From positions 1 to 30,584 of the forward strand of contig URFD01000006.1 of the NCBI GenBank assembly GCA_900547015.1: a stretch of DNA of 30,584 nucleotides, in the 5' to 3' direction. The position numbers and the translations under genes were made by a program. This document shows, piece by piece, positions 1-7,088 of the stretch. This DNA comes from an uncultured Oscillospiraceae bacterium (GTDB taxonomy: Bacteria; Bacillota; Clostridia; Oscillospirales; Ruminococcaceae). Under the pieces are notes generated by a model. It saw only the letters and a program-made list of their open reading frames with translations, was not told where the DNA came from and made no database searches. Numbering within the stretch: the stretch's first letter is position 1; each line of letters starts with the position of its first letter.

Positions 1-33
1 TCGGCTACGAATCAGTCGCATAGGAATCTGAAA

Positions 34-68
34 GGTGTATCAGCCGTTTTGGCTGGTACGCCTTTTTT
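34..68 (+). terminator. Intrinsic terminator upstream of uvrC
   Basis: A 12-bp stem (34-45 with 51-62, two G-U pairs) closes a GTTTT loop and is followed by six T. It probably ends a gene that lies left of the window. It stops only 23 bases before the uvrC start codon, so it could also act as an attenuator for uvrC. Confidence 0.85.
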
Positions 69-91
69 AGTTTGTGCAGGGAGGGAACTTG

Positions 92-2032
92 GTGGAAAAC
101 CCCAGATTGGAGTATCTCCGGGATAAGGTCAAAAAGCTGCCGTTGCAGCCGGGAATCTATATCATGAAGGACAAAAAGGGAACAATCATCTATATCGGAA
201 AGGCCAAGGCGCTGAAAAATCGGGTCAGCAGCTATTTTCGCAGCGTGGAAAAGCACACGCCGAAGGTTTACCGAATGGTGGAGAATGTCTGGGATTTTGA
301 GTATATCGTGACTTCCAGTGAGTTTGAGGCACTGGTGCTGGAGTGCAGCTTCATCAAGCAGCATTCGCCCAAGTACAACATCCTGCTCAAGGACGACAAG
401 GGCTATCACTATATCCGAATTGGAAACGAGGCCTACGGCAGAATTACCGCAAGCCACCAGCCGCAGCAGGACGATGCGCGCTATTTGGGCCCCTATCTGT
501 CCGGATATGTGGTCAGCCAGACGGTGGACGAGGTCAACAAAGCATTTTTACTGCCGACCTGCACCCGCCGATTTCCGCAGGAAATCGGGAAGGGCAGACC
601 CTGCCTGAACTATCACATCAAGCAGTGCATGGCTCCGTGCAGCGGAAAGATTAGCGAGGAGGAGTATGCACAGGTGTTGGAGGAGGCGGTCAGCTTTTTA
701 AGAGGCTCGGGCGCCGACATCCAGCGGGTGCTGCGGGAGCGGATGATGCAGGCCTCCGAGCAGCTGGAATTTGAGAAGGCGGCTCGCTATCGGGACCGCA
801 TCCGCGCCATTCAGGGGCTTCAGGAAAACCAGAAGGTCGTTTCCATCCGCTATGAGCAGGAGGATGTGATTGCACTGGTGCAGTCCTCGGTTAAGTGCTG
901 TGCGGTGGTGATGCAGTTTCGGGATTACCGTCTGGTGGACAAGGAGTATTTCATGCTGGACGAGCTGGCAGAATTTTCGGAGGCCGCACTCTCCGGCACG
1001 GCGGAGCAGGCTGTCGAGGAGGTACTGCGGGAGATGCGAACCCAGTTCGTGCTGCGCTACTACAACATGAAGGGAACTGCGCCCAAAACGGTGGTGCTGG
1101 ATGGAGAGCCCAGCTGCCGGGAGGAGCTGGAACGCTATCTCAGCGAGAAGGCGGGAAGAAGCGTTGGACTGCTGGTGCCGCAAAAGGGAGACCAGATGCG
1201 GCTGCTGGCGATGGCGAAGGAGAATGCCAGCCAGCAAATCGCCGAGCAGACCCGACATACCAGCCGGGAAATCTCTGCGCTGGATGAGCTGGCAAGGCTG
1301 TTGGGACTCAACCAAGTCCCCAATTATATTGAGGCTTATGATATTTCCAATATCGGCAGCGAGACAATCGTTGCCGGCATGGTGGTGTTTGAGGGCGGCA
1401 GACCGCTCAAGGGTGCATACCGCAAGTTTTCGGTGCGCTCGGTGGTAGGAAAGGCGGATGACTATGCCTCGATGCGGGAGGTGCTGACCCGCCGGTTGGA
1501 GCGGTATGAGCAGCATAAGGAGGAGGGAGTTGGATTCGGACACCTTCCGGATTTGATTCTGCTCGACGGCGGCAGAGGCCATGTGGCGGCGGTCAAGCCA
1601 ATTGTCAGACAGATGGGTTTCAACATCCCAGTGTTTGGCATGGAGAAGGATGACCGCCACCGAACCCGCACAGTCGCGACCGAGGACGGAGAGCTTTCGG
1701 TCACCTCCTTCCGCGCGGCGTTTGACCTGCTGACCAATATTCAGGACGAGGTACACCGCTTTTCCATCGGGTATTCCCGGCAGAAGCACGCCAGCCATGC
1801 GATGGAATCGGTCCTGCGCTCGGTGGAGGGAATCGGGGAAAAGCGCGCCCAAAACTTGTTTATCCGCTTCCGCACACTCAAGGCGATGGAGGCAGCCACC
1901 CTCGAACAGCTGGAAGAAACCCCTAGCATGACCCATCTGGCTGCGCTGAATCTGTATCAATCCCTGCACGGCAAGCCAAATGAGACGACGAAAGAGGACA
2001 AACCGTCGGAAGGATTCGACAGGGAATGGTGA
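92..2032 (+). CDS. uvrC: UvrABC excinuclease subunit C
   Basis: UvrC makes the dual incisions on either side of a lesion after UvrA/UvrB damage recognition. The 646-residue product has the N-terminal GIY-YIG nuclease domain (PGIYIMKDKKG...IYIGKAK, about residues 20-40), a UVR motif that contacts UvrB (EFEKAARYRDRI, near residue 230), the RNase H-like C-terminal nuclease region (AYDISNIGSE, LLDGGRGH) and terminal helix-hairpin-helix sequence (VEGIGEKRAQNL). I chose GTG at 92 because AGGGAGGG at 78-85 sits 6 bases before it; an in-frame GTG at 74 has no such site. Length is slightly above the usual 590-620 residues because of a charged C-terminal tail. The partner genes uvrB and uvrA lie 5 kb downstream in a separate transcription unit. 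Confidence 0.97.
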   Translation: MENPRLEYLRDKVKKLPLQPGIYIMKDKKGTIIYIGKAKALKNRVSSYFRSVEKHTPKVYRMVENVWDFEYIVTSSEFEALVLECSFIKQHSPKYNILLKDDKGYHYIRIGNEAYGRITASHQPQQDDARYLGPYLSGYVVSQTVDEVNKAFLLPTCTRRFPQEIGKGRPCLNYHIKQCMAPCSGKISEEEYAQVLEEAVSFLRGSGADIQRVLRERMMQASEQLEFEKAARYRDRIRAIQGLQENQKVVSIRYEQEDVIALVQSSVKCCAVVMQFRDYRLVDKEYFMLDELAEFSEAALSGTAEQAVEEVLREMRTQFVLRYYNMKGTAPKTVVLDGEPSCREELERYLSEKAGRSVGLLVPQKGDQMRLLAMAKENASQQIAEQTRHTSREISALDELARLLGLNQVPNYIEAYDISNIGSETIVAGMVVFEGGRPLKGAYRKFSVRSVVGKADDYASMREVLTRRLERYEQHKEEGVGFGHLPDLILLDGGRGHVAAVKPIVRQMGFNIPVFGMEKDDRHRTRTVATEDGELSVTSFRAAFDLLTNIQDEVHRFSIGYSRQKHASHAMESVLRSVEGIGEKRAQNLFIRFRTLKAMEAATLEQLEETPSMTHLAALNLYQSLHGKPNETTKEDKPSEGFDREW

Positions 2033-2048
2033 AATTTTCTGCGCACCA

Positions 2049-2077
2049 TTGACAAACAGCAGAAAAGTGAACATAAT
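2049..2077 (+). promoter_or_regulatory. Sigma-A type promoter for rsmD-coaD operon
   Basis: TTGACA at 2049-2054 and CATAAT at 2072-2077 are separated by exactly 17 bases, 38 bases before the rsmD start codon. This is a near-consensus vegetative promoter in the gap after uvrC. Confidence 0.8.
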
Positions 2078-2114
2078 AAGAAGGAAACATTTTGTTCGAA
2101 GAAAGGAAAATGGC

Positions 2115-2669
2115 ATGAGAGTAACCACCGGCCTTGCAAGAGGAAGAAATCTGGAAGCACCACAGGGACTGGACACCAGACCGTCCTCTGATATGACCAA
2201 GCAGGCAGTATTTAATATTATTCAGAATTATGTAGAAGGGTCCTGTTTCCTGGATTTGTTTGCAGGCTCAGGACAGATGGGCATCGAGGCGCTCAGCCGC
2301 GGTGCAAAAAATGCAATTTTTATTGACAGCTCCTCCAAGGCTGTCGAAATCGTCAAGGCAAACCTGAAGCACTGTGGTCTGATGGAGCAGGCAAGGGTCG
2401 CACTGATGGACGCAAAATCGTTTTTGCAGAACGGCTCCCAGCTGTTCGACATCGTATTTTTGGACCCGCCGTATCAGCAGAACATCATCGATGCAATCCT
2501 GCCGTTAGCGGCAGAGCGGATGGCTCCGGGCGGTATCATCATCTGTGAGACCGAACGCAACGAGCAGCTGCCACAGGGTGCCGGAAGCTTTACCGAGACC
2601 AAGACCTATCTGTACGGCAAGGCAAAAATCACCGTGTACCGCCGCGGCGAGCCGCAGGAGGAAGAATAA
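2115..2669 (+). CDS. rsmD: 16S rRNA (guanine(966)-N(2))-methyltransferase
   Basis: RsmD uses S-adenosylmethionine to methylate G966 of 16S rRNA in the small subunit. The 184-residue product is the normal length. It shows the SAM-binding motif DLFAGSG (residues 47-53) and the N6/N2-methyltransferase motif DPPY (117-120), plus the family N-terminus with RPSSDMTKQAVFNII. The ATG at 2115 was chosen because AAGAAAGGAAA at 2099-2109 precedes it and a promoter lies just upstream; the longer open frame upstream overlaps uvrC and has no homology to the family. The coaD start codon follows the stop by 4 bases, the usual rsmD-coaD pairing in Bacillota. Confidence 0.95.
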   Translation: MRVTTGLARGRNLEAPQGLDTRPSSDMTKQAVFNIIQNYVEGSCFLDLFAGSGQMGIEALSRGAKNAIFIDSSSKAVEIVKANLKHCGLMEQARVALMDAKSFLQNGSQLFDIVFLDPPYQQNIIDAILPLAAERMAPGGIIICETERNEQLPQGAGSFTETKTYLYGKAKITVYRRGEPQEEE

Positions 2670-2673
2670 GCGG

Positions 2674-3171
2674 ATGAGACAGGAAAGAATTGCAGTGGTT
2701 CCCGGGAGCTTTGACCCGATTACCAAGGGACACATGGATATTATCCGCAGAGCGCAGACCCTGTTTGACCGGGTCATCGTGCTTGTGGTCATCAACGCAC
2801 AGAAAAACCCGAGCTTTTCCCCGCAGGAGCGCGCGGAGCTGATTCGCCGTTCGGTGAAGGGAATCGACGGAATCGAGGTAGACAGCTTTGACGGTCTGCT
2901 GGTAGATTATGTGAGAGAGGTCGGCGCCTGCGCAATCGTCAAAGGACTGCGGGCAGTGTCGGACTTTGAGTATGAATTTCAGATGGCGCTGATCAACAAG
3001 GAGCTGTATGACCAGGTGGAGACGGTCTTTCTGACCACCAGCGTGGAAAACCAGTACCTGAGCTCCAGCGTGGTCAAGCAGATTGCATCCTTCGGCGGAA
3101 ACATCCATCCGTTTGTTCCCGAACAGGTTCACGACGAAATCGTTAGCCGTTTATATAAAGGGAAACGATAA
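2674..3171 (+). CDS. coaD: Phosphopantetheine adenylyltransferase
   Basis: CoaD transfers AMP from ATP to 4'-phosphopantetheine, the penultimate step of coenzyme A synthesis, in the cytoplasm. The 165-residue product carries the nucleotidyltransferase signature GSFDPITKGH (residues 11-20, the T/HxGH motif) and the C-terminal YLSSSVVKQIA motif. It is immediately downstream of rsmD with AGGAGG at 2656-2661 inside the rsmD end. CoA made here feeds acetyl-CoA carboxylase and the phosphopantetheine arm of AcpP encoded later in the window. Identity is secure. Confidence 0.97.
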   Translation: MRQERIAVVPGSFDPITKGHMDIIRRAQTLFDRVIVLVVINAQKNPSFSPQERAELIRRSVKGIDGIEVDSFDGLLVDYVREVGACAIVKGLRAVSDFEYEFQMALINKELYDQVETVFLTTSVENQYLSSSVVKQIASFGGNIHPFVPEQVHDEIVSRLYKGKR

Positions 3172-3204
3172 ATCAAAGCCAACAAAAAACAGGAGGAATG
3201 AAAA

Positions 3205-3690
3205 ATGAACATTGATGAGATTTTAAATATGATCGACGATATGCTGGAAGAAGCATGGAGCCTCCCGTTTTCCGGCGGACGCTGTGTGGTGGATGCCCAG
3301 AAGGTCAAGGAATGTGTAGAGGATATTCGTCTGAACCTGCCGGGAGAAATCAAGCAGGCTAAGATGATTGTGGCGGACCGCAACGACATCATCAAGACGG
3401 CGGAGCGTCAGGCAGAGACCACCCTGCGCAAGGCAGAGGAACGGGCAAGAATGCTGATTGCACAGGAGGAAATCGTCAAGCAGGCACAGGAGAAGGCAGC
3501 GGATATTATCGCACAGGCGCAGATGGCAGCCAAGGAAATTCGCCGCGCTTCCCATGAATTTTCTGATTCCGTCCTGAAGCAGACCGAGGAGAACCTGAAC
3601 GCTTCGCTCAAGAATGTTCGGGATACCCGTCAAGCGTTGAGAAATGCCACCAGCAAGACCAAACAGATGCAGATGTCAAAAGAAGATTAA
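3205..3690 (+). CDS. Conserved coiled-coil protein of the coaD operon
   Basis: The 161-residue product has a short N-terminal segment (residues 1-50, with MIDDMLEEAW and a LPFSGG turn), then a long charged, alanine-rich helix from about residue 55 to 140 (many AQEKA, RKAEERA and QAQMAAKEI repeats) that should form a coiled coil resembling the ATP synthase b subunit stalk or DivIVA-like proteins. There is no signal peptide or membrane segment. AGGAGG at 3191-3196 precedes the ATG. From memory, proteins of this type lie behind coaD in many Clostridia and are often labelled 'ATPase' or 'ATP synthase subunit b' without proof. Function is unknown; a structural or scaffold role is inference. It is the last gene before the terminator at 3704. 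Confidence 0.85.
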   Translation: MNIDEILNMIDDMLEEAWSLPFSGGRCVVDAQKVKECVEDIRLNLPGEIKQAKMIVADRNDIIKTAERQAETTLRKAEERARMLIAQEEIVKQAQEKAADIIAQAQMAAKEIRRASHEFSDSVLKQTEENLNASLKNVRDTRQALRNATSKTKQMQMSKED

Positions 3691-3703
3691 TTGATGAGAA
3701 CAG

Positions 3704-3751
3704 GGCAGCATTTCCCAACGCAGAAGCCAACAGGGAAAATGCTGCCTTTTT
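3704..3751 (+). terminator. Intrinsic terminator of rsmD-coaD operon
   Basis: GGCAGCATTTCCC (3704-3716) pairs with GGGAAAATGCTGCC (3733-3746) with a single bulged base, and TTTTT follows. It lies 14 bases past the stop of the coiled-coil gene and just upstream of the TraX-like gene. Confidence 0.9.
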
Positions 3752-3772
3752 GTCCGCAAAGGGGGAGTGCCG

Positions 3773-4570
3773 ATGAGTGGGATGACCTTGAAATGGATTG
3801 CACTGGTGCTGATGTTTTTGGACCATCTGGGAGAATTTTTTCCGTTGGTCATACCGGTGTGGTTCCGCTGGCTGGGACGGCTGTCTGCTCCGCTGTTTCT
3901 GTTCTGTCTGGCGCAGGGCATGGAAAAGACCCGCAGCCGCAAGCGGTACCTGACAAGGCTGTGGGTGGGCTCTGCTGTGATGGGAACAGGAGACCTGCTG
4001 CTGACCCTGTGGTTTCCGCAGGCTCTGGTCGCAGTCACCAATAATATTTTTTCTACCATGGTTGTCATCGGGCTGTCGATTTGGGTGCTGGAGAGCTTTG
4101 ATGACAACTGCACCCGGGCTGACCGTCTGGCAAAGCCGGAGGCGGCGCTGGGTCTGCTGGTTGGTACACAGGTGGCACTGGGAACCCTTGGCACTCTGCT
4201 CGAAAACACAGCCGGAAGGCCGTGGGCAAAGCTGCTGGCAGGTCTGCTGCCGAACACCAGTTATTGTGAGGGCGGACTGGATGTGGTCATTCTGGGGCTG
4301 ATTTTATACTTTACCCGCAAGGACCCCAAAAAGCTGTGCCTCGGATATGGCCTGTACAGCGCAGCCCAACTAATCTTCGCAGTGTCGCGCGCGATGACCT
4401 ACGGGGAACTGGGCATGATTTTCCGCTATTTCTATCAGTGGATGATGATTGGCTCCCTGCCGCTGATGCTCTGCTATAACGGCAAGCGCGGCAAGGTCGG
4501 AGGACGGTTCTTCTACCTGTTCTACCCGGTACATATCTGGCTGTTGTTTGTGCTGTCCAATCTCAAATAA
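3773..4570 (+). CDS. TraX-family membrane protein
   Basis: The 265-residue product is an integral membrane protein with about seven to eight hydrophobic segments. The N-terminus (LKWIALVLMFLDHLGEFF, then WFRWLGRLSAPLFLFC and GMEKTRSRKRYLTRL) is the hallmark of the TraX family, named for F-pilin N-acetylation; chromosomal homologues are widespread in Clostridia and usually have no known substrate. No conjugation gene is nearby, so a role in conjugation is not supported; membrane-bound acyl transfer is a family-based guess. ATG at 3773 is preferred because GGGGGAG (3761-3767) precedes it; the GTG at 3767 overlaps that site. The terminator directly upstream leaves little room for a promoter, so expression may depend on read-through. 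Confidence 0.85.
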   Translation: MSGMTLKWIALVLMFLDHLGEFFPLVIPVWFRWLGRLSAPLFLFCLAQGMEKTRSRKRYLTRLWVGSAVMGTGDLLLTLWFPQALVAVTNNIFSTMVVIGLSIWVLESFDDNCTRADRLAKPEAALGLLVGTQVALGTLGTLLENTAGRPWAKLLAGLLPNTSYCEGGLDVVILGLILYFTRKDPKKLCLGYGLYSAAQLIFAVSRAMTYGELGMIFRYFYQWMMIGSLPLMLCYNGKRGKVGGRFFYLFYPVHIWLLFVLSNLK

Positions 4571-4595
4571 AAAAAGCCCGCCGAACCGACGAGCT
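4566..4595 (-). terminator. Leftward intrinsic terminator between TraX and eamA genes
   Basis: Read on the minus strand, AGCTCGTCG and CGGCGGGCT form a 9-bp stem with two G-U pairs (plus-strand arms 4575-4583 and 4587-4595) and are followed by seven T. On the plus strand the same pairs become A-C mismatches and no T-run follows, so the signal is directional and serves leftward transcription. Confidence 0.65.
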
Positions 4596-4624
4596 GAAAA
4601 AACAAAAAAGAAGAAGGGTTTATT

Positions 4625-5059
4625 ATGAATGGAACATCCAATTCTCTGTGGGTAGTGTATGCGATGCTGTCAGCGGTGTTTGCGGCGTTGACCTCGATTC
4701 TGGCAAAGCTGGGCATCAGCGGCATCGACTCGAATCTGGCAACCGCCATCCGGACGGTGGTGGTGCTGATTATGGCATGGGGTATCGTCTTTATGACCGG
4801 CGTCCATAAGCAGATTCCCGACATCGGAGGGCGGTCTTGGCTGTTTTTGACCCTTTCCGGATTGGCAACCGGACTGTCGTGGCTGTTCTACTACCGTGCG
4901 CTCCAGATGGGCGATGCCAGCAGGGTTGTTCCAATCGACAAGTCCAGCGTCGTCATCAGCATGATTCTAGCCTTTGTGATTCTCAAGGAGAAGCTCACTT
5001 GGCAGTCAATTGTAGGTGGTCTGCTGATTAGCGCAGGAACCTTTGTTCTGATTCTGTAA
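4625..5059 (+). CDS. Half-size EamA/DMT family transporter
   Basis: The 144-residue product has about five hydrophobic segments and matches one EamA repeat of the drug/metabolite transporter superfamily: AMLSAVFAALTSILAKLGI at the start, WLFYYRALQMGDASRVVPIDKSSVV in the middle, and FVILKEKLTWQSIVGGLLISAG at the end. Two-repeat members are about 300 residues; this one-repeat form should work as a dimer, like SMR-type proteins. Substrate cannot be told. AAGAAGAAGGG (4608-4618) precedes the ATG. It converges on the pseudouridine synthase gene with 24 bases between stops. Confidence 0.88.
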   Translation: MNGTSNSLWVVYAMLSAVFAALTSILAKLGISGIDSNLATAIRTVVVLIMAWGIVFMTGVHKQIPDIGGRSWLFLTLSGLATGLSWLFYYRALQMGDASRVVPIDKSSVVISMILAFVILKEKLTWQSIVGGLLISAGTFVLIL

Positions 5060-5083
5060 GCTCTGCTGATATAGGACAGAAGG

Positions 5084-6046
5084 TTATCGGGACGAGGTCT
5101 CCAGCTCATCGGCAAAGTCCACATGGTCGACGGTAAATTCTCTGCCGTCCAAATAGGACAGGATGCCAGCATCGGTGCAGAAGGAGAAGCGCAGCTTGTA
5201 GGCATACAGCGCCTGGTAGGAATGGCGGGAGCCGCGGTTCTGCTGGTTGGTGCCATACTTGGTGTCTCCGACCAGCGGGTGGCCGTAGAATGCCATGTGC
5301 GCGCGAATCTGATGGGTTCTGCCGGTCTTTAAATCGACCTCCAGCAGGCTGATTTTCCCGTTGGTTTTGAGGGTTCGGTACTGGGTGATGATGGTTTTGC
5401 TGCCGGGAACCTGCCGATGAAAGACCTGAACCTGATTGCGCTGGCTGTCCTTAATGAGAAAATCACGCAGGGTGGCGCTGCGCGGCTGCGGAACGCCGTG
5501 TACCAGACACAGGTAGAGCTTGACCAGCTCGCGGTCCTTGACCTTCTGGTTGAGGATTCGCAGAGCGGCAGCATTTTTGGCGGCGATGACGATGCCGCCT
5601 GTGTTGCGGTCGATGCGGTTGCACAGGGCAGGGACAAAGCTGTTTTCCTGCTCCGGACAGTATTCGCCCTTGTTGTAGAGGTAGTGCAGGATGCGGTTGA
5701 TGAGGGTATCAGGGGTGTTGTCATCGTCCTCGTGAACCACCAGTCCCGGCTTTTTATCGACCAGCAGGATGTTCTCGTCCTCGTAGACGATGTTCAGCTT
5801 GTCCGGAACCTTCAGAAAGACAAGGTCCTGTCGGCCCTCGCCGAAAAATTCGTCGTTGAGGTAAAGCTCAACCAAGTCACCCTCCTGCAGGCGGTCCTGC
5901 GGCTGGCAGCGTTTTTTGTTGAGCTTGATGCGCTTGAGGCGGAACGATTTATAGAGCAGATTATTCGGGAGAGCGGGGACGGTTTTTTCGACAAATTTGC
6001 TGATCCGCTGTCCGGCGTCGTTAGCATTGATGATAAAGGATTTCAT
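5084..6046 (-). CDS. RluA-family 23S rRNA pseudouridine synthase
   Basis: The 320-residue product has an N-terminal S4-like RNA-binding domain (residues 1-75, AGQRISKFVEK ... RIKLNKKR) and the RluA catalytic domain. The catalytic motif reads NRIDRNTGG (143-151) with the nucleophile Asp146; the common form is HRLDxxTSG, so the leading His is Asn and Ser is Gly, which I believe is a common clostridial variant. Further family motifs are KPGLVVHEDD near 99 and LKTGRTHQIRAH near 240. It most resembles RluC/RluD-type enzymes that modify 23S rRNA, but the target positions cannot be assigned. It has its own promoter and faces eamA tail to tail. Confidence 0.92.
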   Translation of the reverse strand: MKSFIINANDAGQRISKFVEKTVPALPNNLLYKSFRLKRIKLNKKRCQPQDRLQEGDLVELYLNDEFFGEGRQDLVFLKVPDKLNIVYEDENILLVDKKPGLVVHEDDDNTPDTLINRILHYLYNKGEYCPEQENSFVPALCNRIDRNTGGIVIAAKNAAALRILNQKVKDRELVKLYLCLVHGVPQPRSATLRDFLIKDSQRNQVQVFHRQVPGSKTIITQYRTLKTNGKISLLEVDLKTGRTHQIRAHMAFYGHPLVGDTKYGTNQQNRGSRHSYQALYAYKLRFSFCTDAGILSYLDGREFTVDHVDFADELETSSR

Positions 6047-6097
6047 AAAAAAAGCACCTTTCTGCGCCTGATGGCGACCGCGATTTTTTCAGATTTG

Positions 6098-6126
6098 ATT
6101 ATAACAAGATCGGGCGGAATTTGCAA
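6098..6126 (-). promoter_or_regulatory. Promoter for pseudouridine synthase gene
   Basis: On the minus strand, TTGCAA (plus 6121-6126) and TATAAT (plus 6098-6103) are spaced by 17 bases, about 50 bases before the start codon. The -10 is consensus; the -35 matches four of six. Confidence 0.75.
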
Positions 6127-6144
6127 CACGGGCAGGACAGGGGA

Positions 6145-6852
6145 ATGGAAAGAAAGGAGGCGGATGCCGCATTGGAAAAAGAAAATATCCATGCCGGACA
6201 CCGGGAGCGACTGCGCAAGCGATTCGATGCGGCAGGCGCCAAAGGCTTTGAGGAGCACACCTTTTTGGAGCTGTTACTGTTTTATGTGATTCCCCGAAAG
6301 GACACCAATCCCATCGCACACGAGCTGCTGCGGCGGTTTGGCAGCTTGGAGAGGGTGCTGAGCGCCTCGGCACAGGAGCTGATGCAGGTGGAGGATATCG
6401 GCCAGAACGCAGCCCGATACCTGACCATGCTGGGAACCCTGCCGAGCTTTCTGCGGGATGGGCAACAGAAAAAACGGGTGGTGCTGGATTCCTCGGTCAA
6501 GGTGGGGGAATATCTGGTCAATCAGTTTTCGGGTAAGGAAATGGAAACGATGATGGTGCTGTGCCTGAACAGCCGCAAGGAGCCGTTTTTCTGCGGGGAG
6601 CTGGGTCAGGGGACGAGCAACAGCACCGTGACCAGCGTTCGGGAAATTGCATATCTGTGCAGTCGGGTCAATGCAACCGACATCATCCTATCCCACAACC
6701 ATCCCAGCGGGATGTCTCTGCCTTCGGTGAGCGACATTGTGATGACCAAAAAGGCGGAGGATTTTTTAAAGGAAATCGGTGTGACCGTACTGGACCACTT
6801 TATCGTTACAGATCAGGAGTTCTTCTCGATGAGGGACCATAAGCTGTTTTAA
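6145..6852 (+). CDS. radC: RadC-family JAB-domain protein
   Basis: RadC (YeeS/JAB) proteins have an N-terminal helix-hairpin-helix (residues about 40-100, LLFYVIPRKDTNPIAHELL ... QVEDIGQNAARYL) and a C-terminal JAMM/MPN metalloprotease-like fold. The zinc motif is visible as SHNHPSG (183-189) with Asp197 in place. Despite its name, a direct role of RadC in DNA repair is not established. Length 235 residues is normal. ATG at 6145 gives the longest plausible protein; TTG at 6172 is an alternative since AAAGGAGG at 6153-6160 is the strongest ribosome site, 11 bases before it. It diverges from the pseudouridine synthase gene and ends before a terminator. Confidence 0.93.
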   Translation: MERKEADAALEKENIHAGHRERLRKRFDAAGAKGFEEHTFLELLLFYVIPRKDTNPIAHELLRRFGSLERVLSASAQELMQVEDIGQNAARYLTMLGTLPSFLRDGQQKKRVVLDSSVKVGEYLVNQFSGKEMETMMVLCLNSRKEPFFCGELGQGTSNSTVTSVREIAYLCSRVNATDIILSHNHPSGMSLPSVSDIVMTKKAEDFLKEIGVTVLDHFIVTDQEFFSMRDHKLF

Positions 6853-6919
6853 GGCTTGCGGGACGAGCACCCCAAAAATAGCGGAGCTTCTGCAATCGAA
6901 GATGACAGGAAAGGGAAAA

Positions 6920-6947
6920 GGACAGCTTTGAGGGCTGTCCTTTTTTT
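6920..6947 (+). terminator. Intrinsic terminator after radC
   Basis: GGACAGC (6920-6926) and GCTGTCC (6934-6940) form a perfect 7-bp stem followed by seven T. Confidence 0.92.
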
Positions 6948-6991
6948 CGCGGTCGGGGACAGGCGGCTGACTGGAAATTTTCGTCACAGAA

Positions 6992-7020
6992 TTGACTTGC
7001 CGTTTGCGTAGTGCTAAAAT
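6992..7020 (+). promoter_or_regulatory. Promoter for uvrB-uvrA
   Basis: TTGACT (6992-6997) and TAAAAT (7015-7020) are 17 bases apart, about 70 bases before the uvrB start. I find no CGAACN4GTTCG-type LexA box next to it; only a CGAAC half-site at 7042-7046. Confidence 0.75.
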
Positions 7021-7088
7021 CAAACTGTGAGAGTGAAATAACGAACCGCTCAAGCAGGCAAAGGGAAAAAGGAAGGGAGTTGCTTTTT

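Noticed and set aside
2..31. C-terminal end of an upstream gene
   Set aside because: A frame ends with TGA at 29-31 just before the terminator, but another ends with TAG at 21-23. About ten codons are too few to choose between them or identify a product.
2084..2098. GAAACATTTTGTTCG before rsmD resembling a LexA box
   Set aside because: The halves do not fit the CGAAC-N4-GTTCG spacing; the left half is out of register by one base.
1980..2114. N-terminal extension of RsmD from an upstream ATG
   Set aside because: It overlaps uvrC, lacks family similarity, and runs through the promoter at 2049-2077.
3767..4570. TraX gene as evidence of a conjugative element
   Set aside because: There are no relaxase, type IV secretion, integrase or att-like sequences nearby; TraX-family genes are common in clostridial core regions.
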